Assembly: GCA_964389805.1 (NCBI GenBank)
Contig: CAYMFU010000247.1
Coordinates: forward strand, 1 to 9,033
DNA from: JAGTVG01 sp964389805
Lineage (GTDB): Bacteria; Bacteroidota; Bacteroidia; Cytophagales; Cyclobacteriaceae
Length of the DNA stretch: 9,033 nucleotides
Reading direction: 5' to 3'
Both the position numbers and the translations under genes were made by a program. Position 1 is the first letter of the stretch. Each line of letters opens with the position of its first letter. Positions 1 to 5,906 of this stretch are shown piece after piece. The notes beneath the pieces were generated by a model. That model was not told the DNA's origin, made no database searches, and was given only the letters and a program-made list of their open reading frames with translations.

Positions 1-161
1 TTTTCTCGCAATCGGGATATGATCCAATGGGTTGTGTAGCGTCAATAAACCTTTCTGATTAATAAAGAAAATCAAGTTTTGGGCTTTTGTTTTTAACCAG
101 GATTTGAAAAGGAAGAATACTTACAACTCATTCAATCGCAAAGCTTTTCATAAAACCCAAC
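1..161. other. Left-edge non-coding or decayed DNA, no gene recognised
   Basis: No recognisable gene lies here. Reading from base 3 on the plus strand, a frame runs in from the edge and stops at 60-62; its end reads SGYDPMGCVASINLSD and could be the C-terminus of an upstream gene, but I do not recognise it. On the minus strand a frame of about 40 codons is open towards the left edge (it includes TLHNPLDHIPIARK), again unrecognised. The sulfatase frame of the next feature has an in-frame stop at 105-107, and the codons between 108 and about 161 do not resemble a sulfatase. Confidence 0.4.
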
Positions 162-428
162 CACCCTGGAGAACATAATCTAAACAGGCACTATGGAGTG
201 CGTACTGAACAATTCAAGCTGATCCGGTTTTATTATGATGTAGATGCATGGGAACTATTTGATTTGGAAAAGGATCCCAACGAGATGAACAATGTATATG
301 ACGATCCAAACTATAAGGGGATACGTGAAAAAATGCATATTAAATTAGAGGAAGTAAGAAAGAAGTATAAAGATTCTAATGAAAATAATAATAGATTTCT
401 GGATGAATACCTTAAAGCAAGAAATTAG
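162..428 (+). pseudogene. Sulfatase C-terminal remnant (S1 family, body missing)
   Basis: The frame encodes the C-terminal tail of an S1 (formylglycine-dependent) sulfatase. It reads HPGEHNLNRHYGVRTEQF, then KLIRFYYD, WELFDLEKDP and NEMNNVYDDP. The RHYGVRT, KLI-FYYD and WELFDLEKDPxEMNN blocks are characteristic of the C-terminal subdomain of secreted Bacteroidota sulfatases that desulfate polysaccharides. Full members are about 450-550 residues, so only about 89 residues remain. The catalytic N-terminal domain with its C/S-x-P-x-R formylglycine motif is absent, and an in-frame stop at 105-107 together with unrelated sequence upstream rules out an intact gene. The first start-like codon (GTG at 198) falls inside the conserved RHYGVRT block and is not a credible start. 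The 3' end is intact with a TAG stop. I infer a gene truncated by deletion or rearrangement and now functionless. Similarity is certain enough; the exact 5' breakpoint, placed between 150 and 165, is not. Confidence 0.82.
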
Positions 429-473
429 AGATTAAGGGTATTGGTGATTATTGAAATTTAGGATAATAGGTGA

Positions 474-652
474 ATTGATATAGATAACAAGCATAATATT
501 TCCCGGTTTATTGCTCCAGGATTATTGCTGATTTCGTGTAATGAAGTTATACATGCGCCATTACCTGTTGCTACCGCATCATGTGAAACCAAATACAAGG
601 AATTAATTGGAACGTAACACTGATATCCTGGATTAAATACTTAGCTGATTAA
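474..652 (+). pseudogene. Possible lipoprotein gene fragment without start, frameshifted
   Basis: This is a weak call. After a stop at 471-473, a frame reads HNISRFIAPGLLLISCNE, which resembles a lipoprotein signal peptide with a lipobox (L-I-S-C), then APLPVATASCETKYKELIG, ending at a stop at 615-617. There is no ATG, GTG or TTG start in frame. A shift at about 611 gives a continuation, NVTLISWIKYLAD, up to a stop at 650-652. A signal peptide with no start, followed by a short interrupted body, fits a degraded gene next to the sulfatase remnant. It could equally be a chance reading of non-coding DNA. I do not recognise the body. The rest of the 429-687 interval shows nothing else. Confidence 0.22.
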
Positions 653-687
653 AAATAGTGTTTTGATGATGTTCAAGTTCCTGAATG

Positions 688-885
688 TCAGATCAGGACT
701 TCTTTTATTTGATCCTCTTTATTAGGATCGAATAAAATCTTCATATGATCTTTCCCGGCAAGAACTACTATAACCATAACATTTTCATCTTTAACATACT
801 TCATAAAATTTTCCCACGGGCCATTTGAATCCTTCTCCTCTTTAATCATTTGATACATGTTATAGCCAATCTTATATTCTTTCAT
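688..885 (-). CDS. Small hypothetical protein, 65 residues
   Basis: I do not recognise this protein. The frame starts at an ATG (885) preceded by TTTAAA, as is common where Shine-Dalgarno sites are not used, and stops at 688. The sequence is charged, with a central hydrophobic strand (VMVIVVLAGKD, about residues 36-46) flanked by lysine- and glutamate-rich stretches. It has no signal peptide or membrane helix, so it is probably a small cytoplasmic protein. The pattern of a helix (PWENFMKYVKDE), a beta strand (VMVIVVLAG), a second strand (MKILFDP) and a final helix (KEDQIKEVLI) suggests a compact alpha/beta fold, which is inference only. It is divergent from the DUF2834 gene at 1055 and converges on the decayed region to its left. 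Nothing on the opposite strand competes with it, but a 65-codon frame can arise by chance. Confidence 0.5.
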   Translation of the reverse strand: MKEYKIGYNMYQMIKEEKDSNGPWENFMKYVKDENVMVIVVLAGKDHMKILFDPNKEDQIKEVLI

Positions 886-940
886 TTTAAAGTAGCTTGA
901 AAGGGCATAAAATATTCAATGTATATTGTTGTTAACTTTC

Positions 941-948
941 TAACTTTG
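941..948 (+). promoter_or_regulatory. Possible Bacteroidota -7 box (TAACTTTG)
   Basis: The site matches the TAnnTTTG consensus exactly and lies 106 bases before the DUF2834 start, with no other gene between. No TTTG lies at the expected distance upstream; the nearest TTG triplets, at 926-931, are too close. It is therefore only half of a promoter and could be chance in AT-rich DNA. Confidence 0.25.
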
Positions 949-1054
949 AATTCTAAAAGAAAGTTCCCGGTGCTGAAATTCAAGATTATAAAATCCAAAG
1001 TTTTAATTTCCTCCAAAAATTGTTTCATTCGTATATTCGCAAAATGTACCAGCC

Positions 1055-1384
1055 ATGAAATTAAAATATATCTACCTCGGCCTTGCCATTATCGGATTTA
1101 TCTTGCCGCTTTATCAATTTACGAAATTTCTTTTAAAGTATGGATTGAATATAAGATATTTTATTGAGTTGGTAGCCGCAAACTATATATCGAGATTTCT
1201 TGTGTTGGATCTAATTATAGCTTCATTTGTCTTTCTTATTCTGGTCGTAGTTGAAGGAAGAAGGTCAAAGATGAGAAACATCTGGATTTATTTTATGGCC
1301 ACACTTTGTGTTGGACTTTCTTTTTCCTTGCCATTGTTTTTGTATTTTAGGGATGTCAATAAAGAAAGCCTGAAAACAGGATAG
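1055..1384 (+). CDS. DUF2834 family integral membrane protein
   Basis: This 109-residue protein matches the DUF2834 family from end to end. It has the N-terminal YLGLAIIGFILPLYQF segment, a central block (FIELVAANYISRFLVLDL), the VVEGRRSKM loop and the terminal WIYFMATLCVGLSFSLPLFLYFR. I see three membrane segments, at about residues 4-22, 47-66 and 76-97, with the basic GRRSKMR loop probably facing the cytoplasm. The length is normal for the family and the chosen ATG gives the usual KxxYLGL beginning. No biochemical function is established for DUF2834. The gene ends 15 bases before the lipoprotein gene at 1400, so the two are probably co-transcribed. The longer overlapping frame from 919 is in another phase and lacks family resemblance. 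Membership is confident; the role is unknown. Confidence 0.85.
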   Translation: MKLKYIYLGLAIIGFILPLYQFTKFLLKYGLNIRYFIELVAANYISRFLVLDLIIASFVFLILVVVEGRRSKMRNIWIYFMATLCVGLSFSLPLFLYFRDVNKESLKTG

Positions 1385-1399
1385 ATTTTAAGATTCAAA

Positions 1400-1900
1400 A
1401 TGAAAAATATCATATTGCTCCGCGTATTATTATTCGCTTCGATAATTTTCCTTTCCTCATGTGATAATAAAAAGTCAAAAAGTGAGATTGAAGAGAAAAA
1501 AGAAGCTGAATTGACAAGTGCTGATAAGGTTGAGGTGAAGTCTCAGGAACACATCAGCTCTTCTGTTGATCCAATAACGAAAAATTCTGAAATCACTGCA
1601 GATACGATCCTGGGACGCTGGCTTAGGCCTGATGGAAATTATGTTATCCAAATAAACTCCATTGATAAAAATAATCAGATTGATGCACAGTATTTTAATC
1701 CCAATCCCATAAAAATTGCTCGCGCCGAACTTATAGCTAATGACAATTATCGGATTTTTATTGAATTTGATGATGAAGGATATAAAGGCAGTTCATATGA
1801 TCTGATTTATGATCCATTAAATGATGCTCTTGCCGGGAAATATTTTCAGGCGACTTATGGGCAAACATATCAGATAGGTTTTGTTCGTTTAAAGGAATAG
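1400..1900 (+). CDS. Lipoprotein with a conserved WLRPDGxYV domain
   Basis: The 166-residue product begins with a lipoprotein signal peptide: a short basic start, a hydrophobic stretch (ILLRVLLFASIIF) and the lipobox L-S-S-C with the lipidated cysteine at residue 21. A charged, probably disordered linker rich in Lys, Glu and Ser follows (about 22-65). A compact domain spans about 70-166, with the blocks GRWLRPDGNYVIQI, DAQYFNPNPI, YDLIYDPLNDALAGKYFQA and a final IGFVRLKE. From memory, this RPDGGYVLxI...AxYFNPxPI...YDPxxDxLxGxYFQA pattern recurs in small conserved hypothetical proteins of Gram-negative bacteria; no function is known to me. It is probably all beta and anchored in the inner or outer membrane facing the periplasm. 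The gene follows the DUF2834 gene by 15 bases, so the products may act together in the envelope. It converges on the transporter gene, 34 bases away, with no clear terminator hairpin between. Confidence 0.85.
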   Translation: MKNIILLRVLLFASIIFLSSCDNKKSKSEIEEKKEAELTSADKVEVKSQEHISSSVDPITKNSEITADTILGRWLRPDGNYVIQINSIDKNNQIDAQYFNPNPIKIARAELIANDNYRIFIEFDDEGYKGSSYDLIYDPLNDALAGKYFQATYGQTYQIGFVRLKE

Positions 1901-1934
1901 ATAGGATGCTCTTAAAAATGTGTTATTTCCGACT

Positions 1935-3749
1935 TCATGATAGGGAATCATCCTCATTTCTGTCAGTATAAAGAAGTTCCATAACCTCTAGTAAGTTCTC
2001 GCCGATTCTCGCCACATATATACTATCATTCCAAATAGAAGAAGCCATATGACTTCTTATAAGATCCTGAGATAATAATTCATTTATTATAGATGAGATC
2101 TCGGCATCCAATTCTGTAATTTTGCTTCTCTGCTGGATGATATTGCTTTTAATAGTTGTGAAATCAGTTTCTTGAGATATTTTGATAGAATTTTCAGCAG
2201 GATCAGATTGGTAAGGAAAGAACCTGATATTTAAAAACAATTCTTTCACGATCTTCAATAGTCTTTTACGAAACTTGTTATACGTTTGACGAACATATTC
2301 ATTTTCGGAATTAAAATAGAAGTTCATGTTTTTACGGAAAAGCTCAAGATCTTTGATGACTTTAACAATAAGCCTGTTCGCATTTTTTAAATTTGATACG
2401 GCAACAATTTCTTCGGTGGTCAAGTTCTCAACAGGCATCAATGTTGCGTATTTTAAGATCTTACTATATATGTTTTTGATCTTAAGAGCATACATATCCT
2501 GAATGTCAATATCTATTGGAGTTATTGAGTTCTCTAATACTTCTCCTATTTTTTTAGTCGAAAGAAGGGCCGAGCGGTGTACATTCAGGCTATGGGCAAT
2601 AATTTCAAAGGTAAGGTCGAGCAAGTGTTCTGTCTCTTTGTATAAAGCATGCAAGGTGCTTTGAGGGTGATTGAGTACCTTGTCGTTGAGATATTTGGGT
2701 TGTTCAATTTCAACGGGAGTGTCCTTTATTATTCGATTCAAAATGTTGATCAGTTTATTGACCCAGGGTACCATGATAATCACCCCAAGTGTATTGAACA
2801 TCGTATGAAATAATGCCAGCTTCAAAGTATAATTTGAACTACCTATTCCGATTACACCGGACAGGTAGTCAACGCTGCGCATTAAAGGATGTAGAAGAAG
2901 TAATGCGACCAGACCAGTGGTAATATTAAATATTAGATGGGCAACAGCCAATTTTTTACCTGCCGGATTAGCTGCTAATGATCCCAGGAGAGCCGTAAAT
3001 GTAGTGCCAATATTAGAACCTATTGCAAGGGCCAGGGAATCGGGATAGGAAATTTGCCCGACTGATAAAGCTGTTAATATTATAGCTAGTGTTGCTGCAC
3101 TTGATTGTAAGATTACTGTGACCAGAATACCAATTCCCGTATAAGATAAAACTGCAAATACTCCCCGATCTCCCGTTTTGAATAGATGCAGGTCGAATGA
3201 ATATTGTTCAAATCCTGCCTTTAAAAAAAATATGCCAAGAAAGAAAAATCCAAGACCGGCAACTACATGCCCCCAGGCTTTTATCGTTTTTCTTTTTTGC
3301 ATGATAAATATGATCCCAAATGTGATCATAGGCATAGCAAACTTCGAAATCTCCAGTTTCAATCCAAATAATGCTACCAGCCATACAGTAAATGTTGTGC
3401 CAATGTTTGAACCAAACACTACGCCTATGCCGGCTTTCAAGCTAATCAAACCAGCGGTAATGAAAGATATGACCAGCACTGATATCAAAGAACTCGAATT
3501 CAATATAGCGGTTGAAAAGATTCCAATATTTATGCTTTTAAATAGATTATTTGTAGACTTTCTTAATATAAGGCGCAAAGGCCCTTCGGTAAATATCTTA
3601 AATCCCTTTTCGAGATTTAAGATTCCGAATAATAGAATGGTCACTCCAACTCCTATATCTACCAGGGAAGGGTAGAGTATAAGAACAATAGCTATTGCCA
3701 GGCAGAAGGCGAGAAAAAATACTGGTATTCTTTGTAAATTGACCCTCAT
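1935..3749 (-). CDS. Na+/phosphate cotransporter family protein (NptA/YjbB type) with PhoU-like tail
   Basis: This 604-residue inner-membrane protein belongs to the bacterial Na/Pi cotransporter family related to SLC34 carriers. It shows the family's inverted-repeat signature: ILNSSS (N84-S87) followed by FGSNIGTTFT (112-121), and ILQSSA (Q215-A218) followed by IGSNIGTTFT (243-252). About ten hydrophobic segments occupy residues 8-330. The remainder (about 360-600) is soluble, helical and charged, matching the PhoU-like domain that many members carry at the C-terminus. Length is normal. The expected role is sodium-coupled phosphate movement, although E. coli YjbB has been linked to phosphate export. 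The first repeat has Asn in place of the usual Gln of QSSS, while the second repeat is canonical. The start ATG at 3749 is followed by a polar MRVNLQR stretch and then the first helix. The AraC-type regulator lies 278 bases upstream on the same strand, so an independent promoter is likely. Confidence 0.9.
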   Translation of the reverse strand: MRVNLQRIPVFFLAFCLAIAIVLILYPSLVDIGVGVTILLFGILNLEKGFKIFTEGPLRLILRKSTNNLFKSINIGIFSTAILNSSSLISVLVISFITAGLISLKAGIGVVFGSNIGTTFTVWLVALFGLKLEISKFAMPMITFGIIFIMQKRKTIKAWGHVVAGLGFFFLGIFFLKAGFEQYSFDLHLFKTGDRGVFAVLSYTGIGILVTVILQSSAATLAIILTALSVGQISYPDSLALAIGSNIGTTFTALLGSLAANPAGKKLAVAHLIFNITTGLVALLLLHPLMRSVDYLSGVIGIGSSNYTLKLALFHTMFNTLGVIIMVPWVNKLINILNRIIKDTPVEIEQPKYLNDKVLNHPQSTLHALYKETEHLLDLTFEIIAHSLNVHRSALLSTKKIGEVLENSITPIDIDIQDMYALKIKNIYSKILKYATLMPVENLTTEEIVAVSNLKNANRLIVKVIKDLELFRKNMNFYFNSENEYVRQTYNKFRKRLLKIVKELFLNIRFFPYQSDPAENSIKISQETDFTTIKSNIIQQRSKITELDAEISSIINELLSQDLIRSHMASSIWNDSIYVARIGENLLEVMELLYTDRNEDDSLS

Positions 3750-3841
3750 GCTAATCGGAAAATATATTATGTATTAGAATTGATGCATACAAAATAGTAA
3801 CAATAACTTTTGCAGATAACATGGATCCCAGAAACCGAAAA

Positions 3842-3883
3842 AATCTCATATAAATAATATAAATCCTAGTCAATCTCACATAA
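3842..3883. repeat. Direct repeat pair AATCTCAYATAA, exactly 30 bases apart
   Basis: Two 12-base copies, AATCTCATATAA (3842-3853) and AATCTCACATAA (3872-3883), differ at one position and start exactly 30 bases apart, about three helical turns. Read in the direction of the transporter gene they are TTATRTGAGATT and end 92 and 122 bases before its start codon. Same-face direct repeats are the usual layout of AraC-family operators, and an AraC-type gene lies just upstream. The repeat is directly visible; its use as an operator is inference. Confidence 0.5.
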
Positions 3884-3908
3884 TTGGATATTTAGATATG
3901 CCTAAATA

Positions 3909-3924
3909 AATATTTTAAAATATT
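3909..3924. repeat. Perfect 16-base AT palindrome
   Basis: AATATTTTAAAATATT is a perfect palindrome in the gap between the regulator and transporter genes, 26 bases from the nearer direct-repeat copy. It contains no G or C and there is no T-tract placement fitting a terminator, so it may simply reflect the extreme AT content of this gap. A dimeric repressor site is an alternative. Confidence 0.25.
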
Positions 3925-4027
3925 AATAATCAATGATTTAATGCCTGTATATTAAAGTATAAGTTTATGTAAATTAAGATAATTCAGAAATCGGTTTTGC
4001 AAAAATTAAAATTATTGAATCTACGAT

Positions 4028-4903
4028 TTAAATTTCAAAATGCGCCTGCTTTTTACGGTATTGTAATGGTGTATCCCCTTTCCACTTTTTAAACATCCTG
4101 TTAAAGTTGGAAAGGTTATTGAAACCTGAATCGAAACAGATATCTGCTATGTTCTTGTCCCGTGATATGATTTGCTTAGCTGCATGATTTAATCTTAATT
4201 GATTGATAAAATCGGTAAAACTGTAACCAGTCCTTTTTTTGAAATAATGACTGAATGCTGAGCCATTCATTCTTGCTAGATTGGCAACATCTGTGATCCT
4301 GATCTTATTTAGATAATTTGATTGTATATAATTGAAAACAGCTTCAAATTTTCCTGATTCTTCAGGTCTGCCTTTGAATGTATAGTTATCACTACATAAT
4401 GTTATATATTCTCCGGAAATTGCGAGTTTATGCAGAATCTCCATCATATTGATATAGGTATCAAAATCAGCTTCAAGTGTGAACTGAAAAAATTTATCTA
4501 ATATACTTTGTGGTATATCTTTCCCAAATGACAATCCTTTGCTGGATAAACTCAATAAATTTCTAATATGCCTGAATTCAGTTCTGTTCAGCATTTCTTC
4601 TCCAATAAGGTGCTTGTTAAAATGAACAACAATAACCTGTATGCTGCCTGGTAAATTTTGATTATTGGGTTGTGCGCTAATCCAGCAATGAGGAATTCCT
4701 GGTCCAATAATAACCAGGTCATTTTCTTCGAATTCAGAAACATTATCTCCTATAACTCGAATTCCTCTTCCACCTAAAACCAGACTGATCTCAATACTAT
4801 TTGAATGATAATGAAAAGGATAATTTAAATTATGAGACTCGAAGGCATTGATTTTAATAGGATTTCTGCGATCCAGTTTTCGCTGTTGATTAATTTCTCT
4901 CAT
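4028..4903 (-). CDS. AraC/XylS-family transcriptional regulator with cupin sensor domain
   Basis: The 291-residue protein has the standard two-domain layout of AraC regulators. Residues about 18-100 form a cupin-like sensor domain, with the metal/ligand-type histidines in FHYHSNSIEISLVLGG (30-45) and a second cupin motif NDLVIIGPGIPHCW (61-74). Residues about 186-285 are the DNA-binding domain with two helix-turn-helix units: ITDVANLARMNGSAFSHYFKKRTG (203-226) and the hallmark IADICFDSGFNNLSNFNRMFKKWKGDTPLQYR (252-283). All key positions look intact and the length is normal. This subgroup often senses sugars or related metabolites; the ligand here cannot be read from sequence. It is divergent from the LolA-like gene (211 bases between starts) and upstream of the transporter gene on the same strand, so either could be a target. 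The start (ATG at 4903) leaves the basic MREINQQRKLDRR leader before the cupin fold. Confidence 0.93.
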   Translation of the reverse strand: MREINQQRKLDRRNPIKINAFESHNLNYPFHYHSNSIEISLVLGGRGIRVIGDNVSEFEENDLVIIGPGIPHCWISAQPNNQNLPGSIQVIVVHFNKHLIGEEMLNRTEFRHIRNLLSLSSKGLSFGKDIPQSILDKFFQFTLEADFDTYINMMEILHKLAISGEYITLCSDNYTFKGRPEESGKFEAVFNYIQSNYLNKIRITDVANLARMNGSAFSHYFKKRTGYSFTDFINQLRLNHAAKQIISRDKNIADICFDSGFNNLSNFNRMFKKWKGDTPLQYRKKQAHFEI

Positions 4904-4970
4904 AAGATAGTGAACTTAGTTGCTTCCAATTTATCAAAAAAAATCATTATTGTATAATTAATGAGATTGA

Positions 4971-5000
4971 TTTGTGATACTGGCATCATTTTTAATTTTG
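4971..5000 (+). promoter_or_regulatory. Bacteroidota-type promoter for the LolA-like/propeller gene pair
   Basis: TTTG at 4971-4974, an 18-base spacer and TAATTTTG at 4993-5000 match the Bacteroidota housekeeping promoter (TTTG, about 19 bases, TAnnTTTG). The start point would be near 5007, giving a leader of about 108 bases before the ATG at 5115. It lies in the gap divergent from the AraC-type gene. The motif ATGAGATT (4961-4968), shared with the repeat upstream of the transporter, sits two bases before the TTTG, where an activator would bind. Confidence 0.5.
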
Positions 5001-5114
5001 AAACTTTACCCTTTTTCAGTAACCATTTAGATATTATTAATACCAACCATCAAAAAATATTTAATTGTATTATTTTTTTATTTAAATTCGGCGGAAATAA
5101 ACTAATAGAACGTA

Positions 5115-5834
5115 ATGAAACACAAGATCTTAACTATCATCGGACTAATCCTTTCAGTTTCAATAGTATATGCTCAGGATGTTGATGAAATCCTTGACAA
5201 TTATTTTGAGAATACTGGTGGAGTAGGCAACTGGGAAAAAATGCAAACCTTGCAAATTAAAGCTGTAATGAACCAGGGTGAAATGCAACTTAATATGTCT
5301 ATGATTCAAGTAAAAGGAGACAAGTTACGAGCAGAAATTCAAGTGCAGGGAAAAACGATTATCCAGGCTTACGATGGAGAAACAGGATGGTTTATCAATC
5401 CTCTAACGGGTAGCGAAGCACCTCAGAAGATGCCACCTGAAATGCTGGAGGAAATGGAACAGGAGAAGTTTGAAAGTGAATTGTTGAATTACAAAGATAA
5501 GGGGCACAGTGTAGTGCTTGAAGGTACGGAAGAAATAGAAGGAACTGAGACCTTTAAATTGAAATTAACTAAAAAGAATGGTGATGTTGAGTATTATTTC
5601 TTCGATACGGAATATTTTGTGCCTATAATGCAGCGTGCTTTTGTAAAATCAGGACCTGCTAAAGGCCAGGAAACTGAAACCTATATAAGTGATTACCAGG
5701 AAGTTGATGTATTCATGATGCCTTTTTTCATCGATACAAGGATGAATGGTCAGTCTGTAATGAAAATGACAATCGAAGAATATAAACTAAATGAAGAAGT
5801 TGATGATTCTATTTTTGCAATGCCAGGCGAATAA
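5115..5834 (+). CDS. LolA-like periplasmic lipoprotein-carrier-fold protein
   Basis: The 239-residue product has a signal peptide (MKHKILTIIGLILSVSIVYA) with likely cleavage after YA at residue 20, so it is exported to the periplasm. The mature part has the repeating beta-strand pattern of the LolA/LolB fold: a helix with NYFENTGG (29-36), TLQIKAVMNQGEMQLNMSM, KLRAEIQVQGKTIIQAYDGETGWFINP (70-96), a Met/Glu-rich helical stretch (about 106-125), then FKLKLTKKNGDVEYYFFDTEYFVP (147-170) and the final MTIEEYKLNEEVDDSIFAMP. The AYDGExGW block and the closing strand ending in an IFAMP motif are typical of Bacteroidota proteins annotated as outer-membrane lipoprotein-sorting proteins. A half-open barrel of this kind binds lipid or another hydrophobic ligand. 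It is probably not the housekeeping LolA, which carries no such Met/Glu-rich insert. The propeller gene follows after 72 bases, so they are likely one transcript. The overlapping frame from 4961 is out of phase and mostly promoter DNA. Confidence 0.85.
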   Translation: MKHKILTIIGLILSVSIVYAQDVDEILDNYFENTGGVGNWEKMQTLQIKAVMNQGEMQLNMSMIQVKGDKLRAEIQVQGKTIIQAYDGETGWFINPLTGSEAPQKMPPEMLEEMEQEKFESELLNYKDKGHSVVLEGTEEIEGTETFKLKLTKKNGDVEYYFFDTEYFVPIMQRAFVKSGPAKGQETETYISDYQEVDVFMMPFFIDTRMNGQSVMKMTIEEYKLNEEVDDSIFAMPGE

Positions 5835-5906
5835 GGAATCGAACATCTGACATTGTTTATATAATCCTATCGAAGTAAAAAGTATACATCTTAAACTTTA
5901 AATGAA

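Noticed and set aside
919..1167. 82-codon plus-strand frame overlapping the DUF2834 start
   Set aside because: It is out of phase with the clear DUF2834 protein, its first half is intergenic DNA, and the translation resembles no family.
1901..1960. Possible terminator between the convergent lipoprotein and transporter genes
   Set aside because: Only a 5-base inverted repeat (ATGAT/ATCAT, 1937-1951) is visible; it lies inside the end of the transporter gene and has no adjacent T-tract on either strand.
3178..3675. 165-codon frame antisense to the transporter gene
   Set aside because: It lies wholly opposite the membrane-spanning half of a confident gene; long open frames opposite such sequence are expected, and the product has no domain features.
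4961..5185. 74-codon frame overlapping the LolA-like start
   Set aside because: It begins inside the promoter region and continues out of phase into a well-supported signal peptide gene.
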